Source: Paludibacter sp. UBA6032 (GTDB taxonomy: Bacteria > Bacteroidota > Bacteroidia > Bacteroidales > Paludibacteraceae). Taken from it: a stretch of DNA of 64,000 nt. How positions within the stretch are numbered: position 1 is the stretch's first letter; each line of letters opens with the position of its first letter. A program made the translations under genes and the position numbers. Under the pieces are notes generated by a model. It saw nothing but the letters and a program-made list of their open reading frames with translations. It was not told the DNA's origin and searched no databases. Shown here piece by piece: positions 52,562 through 60,993 of the stretch. The stretch covers positions 41,580 through 105,579 of the forward strand of contig DIZI01000030.1 in the NCBI GenBank assembly GCA_002427885.1, written 5' to 3'.

Positions 52562-52597
52562 AGCAAACGAGGGGGAGGTTGGAAATTTTTCTAGCGT

Positions 52598-54313
52598 TTA
52601 TTTAATTATGATTTTGTCTGAATAATTCCCGATTCGAAGCAAATAAACTCCTGTTGGTAATGGTATTGTTGTTTGATTATTTTCTATCGTTTGTTCTCTA
52701 ACTTTTATCCCGGAAACAGTATAGATTTTTACTTTACTACCCAATTCTGCATTCAAAATAATCAGCATTTTATCCTTATTCATTATCCTGATATTACTTT
52801 GTCCTAAAGGCAATAATCCAGTTGTCATCTCTACTATATTCGTAAAATCCTTCCATTCTGTTGCAGCCTGATAGCTTGCCGTTGAACCTATAGGCACATA
52901 AAGCTTACATGATGTTTTATTTACATTATAAAAGACATCGGTTGAGTTACTTAAATTGACAGGAATTTCTGAATAAACATACAGGGATGCCAGATTATTA
53001 CAATTATAAATAGCTGAACCCCCAATGTAGGTAACTGATGCAGGAATCGTTATGGAAGTTAAAGCTGAACAGCTATTAAAACATGAATAGGGAATGTTGG
53101 CAATAGAAGAAGGAATTGTAACAGCTGTTAAGGAGCTGCAATTGCGAAAGACACTACCACTAAGTGTCGTAACTGAAGCAGGGATAATATAATTGCCGTA
53201 TTTTGAAGTCGGGCATTGTATTAATGTCGTTTTGGTTTTATTAAACAATAAACCATCTGAACTTGAAAAGTTTGTATTATTCTCATCAACGGTTATAAAA
53301 CAGCTACTAGCCATAAAAGCATAGATTCCCATTGTTGTCACCGATGAAGGAATAAAAACTGTATTCAATCCTCTGCAGTACGAAAAGGCCTGACGGCCGA
53401 AACTCGTAACGGTGTTTGGAATAGTTACTTCATACAAATATTGACAACCAAAGAATGCAAGACTGGCAATAGCACTTACCGTAGACGGGATATTATAAAT
53501 GCCGGTAAAATTGTTAGGCAATTTGATTAAAGTTGTCTGATTTTTATCAAACAGAATTCCTTCGATACTTGAATAAGCAGTATTCCCGGTATCCACATTT
53601 ATCAAACAAATATTACCCAAAAAAGCTGACTCACCGATATTGCTAACTGAAGCAGGAATAAAAACTGTAGATAAACCGGGACAATTATAAAATGCTGAAT
53701 TGCCTATTGAAATAACTGATGATCCTATATTGATGGAAGTCAGATTTATACAGTATTGAAATGCGTAATCTCCAATTGTCTTTGTAGTTAAGGACATATT
53801 TACTGTATTCAATACTCTATCACCTTTTGAATAAGTTCTGTTACCAAATGCATATTTTGGAATCTCATTCGCAGGATATAGCATATTAATCGTATCATAA
53901 GTTCCCTCCTTTCCGTTATATTCTAAAATATCAGTTTCACTAAAGTCTATATCAGAAAGAGAACTCATACTATCTCTCATGGTTTTGAAATCACGGGCAT
54001 CAATAGTACCTTTCAGAGTTAAGTTTGTAATGGATGTCAATTCCACAGAGGTTAATGCAGACGATAAGCCTCCCGCAGAGATTATAACTGTTAATGATTT
54101 ATCTGATTTCGACACGTTGAAAGCGTTTGTTGTGTTTATGCTTTCTGTCATGGTTTCAATATAAACCGGATATGAAATTAAATCTCCGTCATTATTGCAT
54201 ACTGGAAGTTTCTCTATCCAAATGATCTTCCCTGAATTTTCAACCTGCGATGCTTGTAATGTAAATACGATTGCTAATAAACTTAGAACAGATAATAGAA
54301 TTGATTTTTTCAT
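52598..54313 (-). CDS. BspA-like leucine-rich-repeat T9SS surface protein
   Basis: 571 residues from the ATG at 54313, which places the signal peptide (ILLSVLSLLAIVFTLQAS) at the N-terminus. LRR_5/BspA repeats of about 23 residues run from about 150 to 460 (IGDYAFQYCINLTSINIGSS; IGNSAFYNCPGLSTVFIPAS; TLSGSVFRNCSSLTAVTIPSS). A type A T9SS tail ends the protein (KVKIYTVSGIKVREQTI; LPTGVYLLRIG). Such proteins often mediate adhesion to cells or other surfaces. Confidence 0.93.
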   Translation of the reverse strand: MKKSILLSVLSLLAIVFTLQASQVENSGKIIWIEKLPVCNNDGDLISYPVYIETMTESINTTNAFNVSKSDKSLTVIISAGGLSSALTSVELTSITNLTLKGTIDARDFKTMRDSMSSLSDIDFSETDILEYNGKEGTYDTINMLYPANEIPKYAFGNRTYSKGDRVLNTVNMSLTTKTIGDYAFQYCINLTSINIGSSVISIGNSAFYNCPGLSTVFIPASVSNIGESAFLGNICLINVDTGNTAYSSIEGILFDKNQTTLIKLPNNFTGIYNIPSTVSAIASLAFFGCQYLYEVTIPNTVTSFGRQAFSYCRGLNTVFIPSSVTTMGIYAFMASSCFITVDENNTNFSSSDGLLFNKTKTTLIQCPTSKYGNYIIPASVTTLSGSVFRNCSSLTAVTIPSSIANIPYSCFNSCSALTSITIPASVTYIGGSAIYNCNNLASLYVYSEIPVNLSNSTDVFYNVNKTSCKLYVPIGSTASYQAATEWKDFTNIVEMTTGLLPLGQSNIRIMNKDKMLIILNAELGSKVKIYTVSGIKVREQTIENNQTTIPLPTGVYLLRIGNYSDKIIIK

Positions 54314-54398
54314 CCTTGTTATAAATATGTTTATTTTTAAAGTTATATGTCTTGTCTCTGTCGTAATTTGACATTTATCCTTCGCTGTTGCCCCTTTG

Positions 54399-54486
54399 CT
54401 GCCGCACGATTGCATCGTGTGGCAGATTTAAATTTTAGTTAGCATTTTCCCACGCGATACTCCCGATAGCTATCGGGACGCGCGGG
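54399..54486. repeat. Spacer with palindromes between LRR and LamG genes
   Basis: CTGCCGCACGAT/ATCGTGTGGCAG palindrome (54399-54425), then GCAGATTTAAATTTTAGTTA (54422, repeated at 57511), then CCCACGCG ... TCCCGATAGCTATCGGGA ... CGCGCGGG (54449-54486). Confidence 0.85.
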
Positions 54487-54510
54487 AGCAAGGGCTCAAC
54501 CGAAGGATAT

Positions 54511-55434
54511 TTAAGGATTTATCCAAGTCAGTTCAGCTTCGTATAATGCTTTTATTTCAGAAGCCGTTAATGCTTTGTTGTAAAATCTTAATTCGTCAAG
54601 CAAACCCGGATAATTAATCATCCAGGCGTTCGCACTGGAACCATCGACTATCATCGACCAGGCTCCAATATAAAATTTAGTAGCATCAGCCAATGACAAA
54701 TCACCTAAAAGTGCCTGTGTACCATTTTCCTGTTCCGAGTCGGCATATTTAATTTGTTCATTTATCAGAATACCATTCGAATAAATAGACATGGTTGATG
54801 TTGCTTTGTTGTACGAACATACAATATGAACCCATTTGTCAGACAAAAAAGCTTTATTAAATACGTATTGATTTTGCCAATTCCATACAGTGGTAGAATT
54901 ATACAAATACGATTTAAGGGCTAATGAATCTGCATTTGAAGAACTTTCTACTTCAAAACCAAAATTTCCAAGATACACATCGCCACCATTCAATGAAAAA
55001 ACAGACGCTGCACCATCATTATATCCCGGGCATTTTATCCATGCAGCATAACTGTATTCCCGTAGGTTTTTGAAAATATTATCCGTTGCAAGATTGTATT
55101 CCAGAAATGCCTGATTTTTTGAACCCTTGTAAGCATTGCCCCTGCGGCCGGGAACAAACGATGCATCTCCGGCTTTTTTATTAAAGCTTATCCCGGCTCC
55201 GTTTGTTATTAAATCCGATTCTGATTCAAAAGGAAAATAAGCCACTAAATTTGAAGCGGCAATAATGCCCGGGTCAATCTTCAATGTATTTGAGTTAAAA
55301 ACAATACTATCAATATTGTTTACTTCAATTTTTACTATACTACCTGTTTTTTGATGTATATATAGCGTATCCTGTGCTTTTAATAGCTGGCTTACAAATA
55401 TTAAAACACTTACTAATACAATGATTTTCTTCAT
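54511..55434 (-). CDS. Secreted LamG/concanavalin-like protein
   Basis: 307 residues: signal peptide (VLVSVLIFVSQLLKAQ), a short IHQKTGSIVKIEVNNIDSIVF strand pair typical of Bacteroidota secreted proteins, then a laminin-G-like/concanavalin fold from about 65 (LVAYFPFESESDLITNG; YSYAAWIKCPGYND; DKWVHIVCSYNKATSTMSIY; LDELRFYNKALTASEIKALY). Binds glycans or proteins; no catalytic motif. Flanked on both sides by near-identical spacer palindromes. Confidence 0.9.
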   Translation of the reverse strand: MKKIIVLVSVLIFVSQLLKAQDTLYIHQKTGSIVKIEVNNIDSIVFNSNTLKIDPGIIAASNLVAYFPFESESDLITNGAGISFNKKAGDASFVPGRRGNAYKGSKNQAFLEYNLATDNIFKNLREYSYAAWIKCPGYNDGAASVFSLNGGDVYLGNFGFEVESSSNADSLALKSYLYNSTTVWNWQNQYVFNKAFLSDKWVHIVCSYNKATSTMSIYSNGILINEQIKYADSEQENGTQALLGDLSLADATKFYIGAWSMIVDGSSANAWMINYPGLLDELRFYNKALTASEIKALYEAELTWINP

Positions 55435-55459
55435 TTTATTTATTAGATTTTTTCACTCG

Positions 55460-55561
55460 CTGCCGTACATCCCCCCCGATAGCTATCGGGGGCATCGTAT
55501 GGCAGAACTTATATAGCTTACTTACCCACGCGATACTCCCGATAGCTATCGGGACGCGCGG
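55460..55561. repeat. Spacer with nested palindromes
   Basis: CTGCCGTAC ... CGTATGGCAG (55460-55505) encloses CCCGATAGCTATCGGG (55475-55490). A second block (55525-55561) repeats CCCACGCGATACTCCCGATA almost exactly as at 54449. Confidence 0.88.
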
Positions 55562-55572
55562 TAGCTGAGGAT

Positions 55573-56058
55573 TTATCTACCTTCAACACTTTGATAGTCC
55601 AGTTCTCCCTGATCCGGATAAATTAAATTCATTTCCGGTCTACCAACAAACACACCTACTGCAATACCACTTTTTAAATAATACTTTTTACCAAACTTAA
55701 CGTCAATACTGATCTCTCTTTTTGATTCTGTTTGACCGAATATTTGTGCTTTTCCTTCCTGATAAATCCTTACCATAAACTTTGAATTATTCTTAACGCG
55801 ACCTATAACACTATCCTGAATTGCCGAATTGGACAAATGCAGATTATAACTAATAAACGAACCCACAAAAAGGGCAGGTCTGTATACATAGAGAGTAGCA
55901 TATTTCGTACTGTCGGTTTGAACCTTTACTGAAAGTGAATCACTTGTTTTTACTTTACTTGTCAACGAATCTGTTGTGGTGTTAGTTGTGTCTGTTTGTG
56001 CATTACAAACATAACTAAGAGCAAAAATAACTGAGAGTAAAATAATTGTCCGTTTCAT
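55573..56058 (-). CDS. Exported DUF2846-like protein
   Basis: 161 residues with a signal peptide (IILLSVIFALSYVCNAQ), a Thr/Ser/Lys-rich linker, and a beta-rich domain (YATLYVYRPALFVGSFISYN; SKFMVRIYQEGKAQIFGQT; YYLKSGIAVGVFVGRPEM) resembling DUF2846. Function unknown. Confidence 0.75.
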   Translation of the reverse strand: MKRTIILLSVIFALSYVCNAQTDTTNTTTDSLTSKVKTSDSLSVKVQTDSTKYATLYVYRPALFVGSFISYNLHLSNSAIQDSVIGRVKNNSKFMVRIYQEGKAQIFGQTESKREISIDVKFGKKYYLKSGIAVGVFVGRPEMNLIYPDQGELDYQSVEGR

Positions 56059-56144
56059 TCTTCTTGTTTTAAAATTTATTTTTAAGTTGTTTTATTTCTT
56101 TTTTTCTTGTGCCTGATGGTGTGAGTGAAGGTCTTGTATAAACT

Positions 56145-56531
56145 CTATTCTAAATTTTCCCAGGCTGAAATATTGTTTTTCCGTATCGTCAATATTCCGT
56201 AAAGGAAAGGAGCACCAAACAAACCGGCTATGCATTTAATAAGTACTACACCAATATAAATATTAATTGAAAAAACACAAACAGCTGAAATAACGAACCC
56301 CCAGAAACCCCATTTTATCCATCGTAACAACAGAACTGCACAAATAACATTCCAGATTCCTAATATGCCTAATCCGATTAACGCATAAAAAGATACTCCT
56401 CTGTTTAATGAACCTTGCACTAAATCCTGTCCAAAATACATGTATGCTGCCACTAAATTGAAAATAATCATCACCACCAACCAGGCAGTAACAGCTCCAT
56501 GTCTTTCTTTCTTAATGTTGGTTGATTCCAT
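56145..56531 (-). CDS. Small four-helix membrane protein
   Basis: 128 residues with about four transmembrane helices (VTAWLVVMIIFNLVAAYMYF; FYALIGLGILGIWNVICAVLLL; WGFWGFVISAVCVFSINIYIG; GLFGAPFLYGILTI). No family recognised. Member of the same-strand accessory array. Confidence 0.7.
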   Translation of the reverse strand: MESTNIKKERHGAVTAWLVVMIIFNLVAAYMYFGQDLVQGSLNRGVSFYALIGLGILGIWNVICAVLLLRWIKWGFWGFVISAVCVFSINIYIGVVLIKCIAGLFGAPFLYGILTIRKNNISAWENLE

Positions 56532-56583
56532 TTTTTATTTATTGTCTTAGTTTACAAAACATATCCGCTAGGACAGGAAATTA

Positions 56584-57486
56584 TTAAATACCAATGAACA
56601 CTTTTCTATGTCTTTCCAAATATTCAAAATTATATTCACTTAGATTCTTTATTGTTTCTTTACCTGTAACGCCAATCTTCTGAAATGCATTTTTTTCTAT
56701 ATTTTCTGACAGAATAATTTTTCCATTATTTTCAAAGCTAATAAGATGCCTATCAAATAAAGCATCATATGTTGGTGATAATAATATGCCATTATGTACA
56801 TCGAGCCGTTCATTATTATCAGATTCAGACCATGGAACAATATGTGATGCAATTAAAATATCTAAATTACTATAACCAGTAATAGGACATTTATATTCCC
56901 AACGATGAATAATTCGTTTTCGATATGCTCCTTGACCTACACGGGAAGTTACCAAACCTTTACGCTCTGTCTCATTTGGAGGAATTGTCAAAAATGGGAT
57001 ATATGGTTCAGCAACACTTAAATGTTGGAAAATATCCGGTTGGATTGGAACAATGACCCCGCTTCTTTTAAAGAAAAATTTAATTCCTATACGAGTATTT
57101 CCCTTTGTGTCAAGAGTTTCAAAATAATCCGAATCAAAAACTTCTACTTCACTTATGAATTTTACATATCCATTACCTTCAATTTCAAATAGTAATACAC
57201 ATTTCCCGTTATTTATGTGATCATTTAATGCAAGATTGCCTCTTGTAAATTGCATATCGCCTGATTGACCTTCTCCTGTATATGTAAAAACATTTGGGTT
57301 ATCCCAACCGTCTTCATATCCATGCTGTCTTCCTGATTTTCCTGAAAAAATAAAAATATAGGGAAACTTAGAAGAAGGACAAATTCCACTTTGCCAATTT
57401 CCTCCATAGATTGAATGTATATCATTTCGCCGATGATAGATATGATTTGGTATGAATGGTAGTTTTTCCATAGTATCAATTATCAT
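56584..57486 (-). CDS. SRA-like/HNH modification-dependent restriction endonuclease
   Basis: 300 residues (an ATG at 57471 is an alternative start). N-terminal SRA-like domain about 10-150 (YHRRNDIHSIYGGNWQSG; SGKSGRQHGYEDGWDNP; GEGQSGDMQFTRGNLALNDH). C-terminal HNH domain about 190-290 with CPITGYSNLDILIASHIVPW and HNGILLSPTYDALFDRHLISF. This matches ScoMcrA-like type IV enzymes that cut DNA carrying modified bases or phosphorothioates. It lies just downstream of the AT-rich defence operon. Confidence 0.87.
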   Translation of the reverse strand: MIIDTMEKLPFIPNHIYHRRNDIHSIYGGNWQSGICPSSKFPYIFIFSGKSGRQHGYEDGWDNPNVFTYTGEGQSGDMQFTRGNLALNDHINNGKCVLLFEIEGNGYVKFISEVEVFDSDYFETLDTKGNTRIGIKFFFKRSGVIVPIQPDIFQHLSVAEPYIPFLTIPPNETERKGLVTSRVGQGAYRKRIIHRWEYKCPITGYSNLDILIASHIVPWSESDNNERLDVHNGILLSPTYDALFDRHLISFENNGKIILSENIEKNAFQKIGVTGKETIKNLSEYNFEYLERHRKVFIGI

Positions 57487-57495
57487 TTAACTTTG

Positions 57496-57540
57496 CTATC
57501 GGGACGTGCAGCAGATTTAAATTTTAATTAGCATTTCCCA
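57496..57540. repeat. Spacer remnant shared with 54.4 kb
   Basis: Half REP GCTATCGGGACG (57496-57507), then GCAGATTTAAATTTTAATTA and GCATTTCCCA (57511-57540), 1-2 differences from 54422-54452. Confidence 0.8.
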
Positions 57541-57577
57541 TTGCAATAAAATCGTAAGGTAGCGAGGGGGTATTCAT

Positions 57578-57844
57578 TTAAAATTTTATATTCGCTATTA
57601 TCTGAAGCACTAAACCTATAATATTTAAAATAACTCCAATACTAAATTTAAATCGTATTGTTTTATTAAAGTTTTCCATGAATTTTTGGTGGACGTTATT
57701 CAAAAAATTTGGTTTATTAGTTCCATTACTAGGTGCATATCTTGGATCAATATATTTAGTTGGTAACCCATAAATAAGAATAAATAAAAACCCAATTATA
57801 TTTAAGAAGAGTCCAATTATATTAAGCCAATTACTACATTCCAT
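57578..57844 (-). CDS. Small two-helix membrane protein
   Basis: 88 residues with two hydrophobic helices (WLNIIGLFLNIIGFLFILIYG; SIGVILNIIGLVLQIIANIKF) joined by a polar loop (PTKYIDPRYAPSNGTNKPNF). Similar small proteins occur near defence or cassette regions, but no family is recognised. Confidence 0.6.
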   Translation of the reverse strand: MECSNWLNIIGLFLNIIGFLFILIYGLPTKYIDPRYAPSNGTNKPNFLNNVHQKFMENFNKTIRFKFSIGVILNIIGLVLQIIANIKF

Positions 57845-57957
57845 ATATCAAATATCTATTATACGTTTTTTTGCTCACTAATAAAGTTGGTCTTTGAATT
57901 TTTACGAAATACATTTTTGCTATAAATAAAACATTCAAAACCCAACTACCAGAAATA

Positions 57958-58031
57958 ACCGCTAGGACGGGTCATTTTTATTCAATCAGTAACATCAAAA
58001 CAATAACTTAGTCTTGTTTATACCTAGCGGT
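57958..58031. repeat. Spacer hairpin ACCGCTAGG/CCTAGCGGT
   Basis: ACCGCTAGG (57958-57966) and CCTAGCGGT (58023-58031) form a 9-bp inverted repeat with a 56-nt loop, downstream of the methyltransferase. GCGGTAGCTGAG is shared with 55558-55569. Could also function as an operon end. Confidence 0.6.
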
Positions 58032-58062
58032 AGCTGAGATTTAAGATAAACATATCTAAGTA

Positions 58063-59331
58063 CTATTTCAATGCAGAAAGTATAATCACACTTTCTCTTA
58101 GTTCAGTTACATTTGGACTGTATTTAGTCTTACGTTTCTTTACATATCTAAGAACACCTATTTCCTTTAAATACCAACCGGCTTTAGATGCAATATCACC
58201 AATAATTAAATCTACAGGAATTTCCAACCCAGCATAAGCTGAATTTGAAACAACAAACCAGACTTGAGCATCTTTTGCCGCTTTTGCTTTTAGCATTTTT
58301 AATATATTAAGCATATCTTCAAAGTATGCTTGTATCATAAATGGTATATTTTTATGCATCAAGTTTTCTTTATTTTCATTTATATGTTTAATCGTTTGTT
58401 CGTATAGCAAACCAAAATCATTCATTATTGGCATATTCCACTTAGCCTGAACATGAGAACGAACAGTCTCAAGTCTTAAATCATAAAGTTTTTGAGACGT
58501 TTGAATGAACTTGCCTAAGAATAACTCAGGTCTATAAATATCGGTATAATCAAATGTATTTAGATAGGGGGGTGACGTGACACAGAGTTTAAAATTTTTC
58601 AACTCATCAGAACTTTCTAATACGATTCTACAATCTCCTTTTAAGATCTTAGATCTTGACTGTATAGGATTACTTTGAATATCATCTTTAATGATTGAAA
58701 TACTATTGACTAATGTCTCATTAAATGTATCTTTATTAAAACTATTTTTATCCCAATTATTTCTATAACGTAAACATTTACCATCTCTCTTTGCATTGCC
58801 ATTTTTCATAGCAGATGAAATGAGAGCCAGTTTAATTAATTTTCTTATATCATAGCTTGGAATTGAATTGCTGTATTGCCAACCAGCTTCGAATGAATTC
58901 AAAACTGAATCATTGAAAAGCCATTTCTTGAGGTTTTCTTTTTCTGAAAAAGTTGAATATCCTAAAAGAGGAGATTTTGCACTTCTTTCAATAAATTGTA
59001 ATAAATCACTTTCTATATTCTTGAATTTAGAAATATCAGCATTCTTGATTTTTGCATCTGACAAAAAGGAAGTAAAAGGATTCACCTCTATACCAATTGA
59101 GTTGTGTCCAAGAAGAGAAGATGTAAGAGTTGTTGTTCCTCCTCCATTGAAGGGGTCAATTATCAATTCTCCTTTTTTAACCCCGACATGCTCAATAGCC
59201 TTCTCTACCAAGTTTGGAGAAAATCCTTCCTTATAATAATACCAACGATGTCGTGGTAAAGTTGTGGTATCTTCAGAGTTTGAATAACCACCATTTTTTA
59301 AACTAAAATTATCGTTAAGTTTCTCTATCAT
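58063..59331 (-). CDS. Amino-DNA methyltransferase (N4-cytosine/N6-adenine)
   Basis: 422 residues from the ATG at 59331; a TTG at 59346 would overlap the upstream gene. Positions below count from the TTG, so subtract 5. SAM-binding motif I DPFNGGGTT (64-72), catalytic motif IV TSPPY (257-261) followed by LNTFDYTDIYRPELF. Motif I precedes IV with about 190 residues between, an alpha-like order with a possible target-recognition region. SPPY favours exocyclic amino methylation. Last gene of the defence operon, 5 bp after the nuclease; it may protect host DNA. Confidence 0.9.
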   Translation of the reverse strand: MIEKLNDNFSLKNGGYSNSEDTTTLPRHRWYYYKEGFSPNLVEKAIEHVGVKKGELIIDPFNGGGTTTLTSSLLGHNSIGIEVNPFTSFLSDAKIKNADISKFKNIESDLLQFIERSAKSPLLGYSTFSEKENLKKWLFNDSVLNSFEAGWQYSNSIPSYDIRKLIKLALISSAMKNGNAKRDGKCLRYRNNWDKNSFNKDTFNETLVNSISIIKDDIQSNPIQSRSKILKGDCRIVLESSDELKNFKLCVTSPPYLNTFDYTDIYRPELFLGKFIQTSQKLYDLRLETVRSHVQAKWNMPIMNDFGLLYEQTIKHINENKENLMHKNIPFMIQAYFEDMLNILKMLKAKAAKDAQVWFVVSNSAYAGLEIPVDLIIGDIASKAGWYLKEIGVLRYVKKRKTKYSPNVTELRESVIILSALK

Positions 59332-59336
59332 GATTT

Positions 59337-60401
59337 TTATGAACAAATTGGTTCTGCAAACATTCTTATAGGTTCTGCAAAATTTTTATATTGTTTATGA
59401 AACATTTTCTCTTCTTCAAGAACAATTTCTTGATTAGCATAATGCATTCCGTAATCATGTTTAATGGAAACTGTTGATTCATTAGTTTTCCATCTTCTTC
59501 CATCTAGTACGACAAGATAACATTTGATTATTTTATATGGATAATCTTTTTTAGCTAATTCAAAATAATCTTTTAATTGAACATAACCTTCAACTGCTCT
59601 TGCATTATTATGGGTAGATTTAAATTCATTATCATGAATTGATTTTCCAAGCCATTTAATTTCTATTAATGCAATTCTGTTTGACTTTTCCCATCTAACG
59701 ATTATATCCACAGGTTTTGCCGCATCTAAGTTATGTTCCCTTGTAGATTCTAATTGTCCAAATTCACCTTTAAAAATACTCATATCTTTAAGAAAATTGT
59801 GTAAAGATTCTTGCATAAATTTTTCTGGTATGTCTTTTCCTCCACCTTTAAAAAATATTCTTTTATCACAATTCCAAGCATCATTAAATAGAGGGCAAGA
59901 TGAATGCCGAATTTTGTGTAATTTATAATTATTTAATTGTTCTTCTAATTCAGAAAATTCATTTGAAAATTGGCTTCCAGATTTTTGTGAGATCTCAATT
60001 TCTTGTTTTTTTGCAAAAAAACTTTCTTTGGTTTCAAAATACTTATATATTAAAACATCATCATGATTAAATAAATCTAAATAATCAATATTTTCCCAAA
60101 GCAAAACCTTCTTATCATCAAATACCTGAATAATTACATCGTTATTTTTATACAACAAATCAATTTTGTTCATCGTGATGTTTACACTTAGATTCTCAGG
60201 CAAAATCACCCTATCGTCAAATGTTTTAAATACTAAAAAATTATACTCAAAAAAGGAAGGTTCTATATAATTAAAAAGATCATCGGTAAGTTGTTGTGAT
60301 ATTAACTCAAGAGCTTTAGAAGCTCTTAAGTCATATTGAAATGCTTGCAAAACTCTCAATACATAAAAGTCATTAATGTTAATGCGTAAATTATTCTCCA
60401 T
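59337..60401 (-). CDS. PD-(D/E)XK nuclease-domain protein
   Basis: 354 residues. An N-terminal region of about 170 residues has no recognised domain (KIDLLYKNNDVIIQVFDDKK). The C-terminal nuclease core has Glu198 (MQESLHNFL), Asp232 (KPVDIIVRW) and Glu247-Ile-Lys249 (ALIEIKWLGKS), the E...D...ExK pattern of restriction-like folds. The Cys pair SSCPLFNDAWNC may bind metal. 7 bp after the small middle component and 5 bp before the methyltransferase, so probably the effector nuclease of the system. Confidence 0.85.
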   Translation of the reverse strand: MENNLRININDFYVLRVLQAFQYDLRASKALELISQQLTDDLFNYIEPSFFEYNFLVFKTFDDRVILPENLSVNITMNKIDLLYKNNDVIIQVFDDKKVLLWENIDYLDLFNHDDVLIYKYFETKESFFAKKQEIEISQKSGSQFSNEFSELEEQLNNYKLHKIRHSSCPLFNDAWNCDKRIFFKGGGKDIPEKFMQESLHNFLKDMSIFKGEFGQLESTREHNLDAAKPVDIIVRWEKSNRIALIEIKWLGKSIHDNEFKSTHNNARAVEGYVQLKDYFELAKKDYPYKIIKCYLVVLDGRRWKTNESTVSIKHDYGMHYANQEIVLEEEKMFHKQYKNFAEPIRMFAEPICS

Positions 60402-60408
60402 AATAGAA

Positions 60409-60993
60409 TCAGTTATTTGTTAATGAAAGATATTTAAGCCAACTAACTGATGAAATCATCAAATTATCTAAGGGAATGCCTAATTCCTTAGATATTTCTA
60501 ATATTCTATCATAAATATAATCTTGATTTATCCAGTTATCATTATTTTCAATTTCTTTTTTGTGTTTTAACTCAGGATCATTTAACAATGCTCTTTCTGT
60601 TTCTTTAAATGACATTAAAATACTTGTTGTACAAGCAGTGTTAATTGCGATCTCTCTGTTTTTAAATGATAATAAATCTTTGATATTATCAAAGGTCTTC
60701 ATTCCCTTACTAGTTACAATAAAAAAATCACTTCTTTCTTCAAAATTACCATTAAGCAAATGAATATCAATAGCAGCATTGAGTTCAGCTGAAAAAGGGT
60801 AATTTGTTTTTTGATCTAAAGTATAACGATATTTCCATTCACTAAGTGGTTCTTTCGTATATGGGAAAAGTATAGATGAGAAATAAGAGAATAATTGAAT
60901 TTCCTCTCTTTTAAATCCATCAAAATAATTATATAGTTTGACTCCTAAAGATAGACTGTCAAATTGAGCTTCAGGTTCTATTTTTATATTCAT
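60409..60993 (-). CDS. Small middle component of an ABC-ATPase system
   Basis: 194 residues, predominantly helical, with an HTH-like patch near the end (QDYIYDRILEISKELGIPLDN). No catalytic motif or membrane segment. Its start codon overlaps the stop of the SMC-like gene by one base (TAATG), so the two are translationally coupled. Position and size match the middle component of ABC-three-component systems; this is inference from layout, not from a sequence match. Confidence 0.72.
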   Translation of the reverse strand: MNIKIEPEAQFDSLSLGVKLYNYFDGFKREEIQLFSYFSSILFPYTKEPLSEWKYRYTLDQKTNYPFSAELNAAIDIHLLNGNFEERSDFFIVTSKGMKTFDNIKDLLSFKNREIAINTACTTSILMSFKETERALLNDPELKHKKEIENNDNWINQDYIYDRILEISKELGIPLDNLMISSVSWLKYLSLTNN

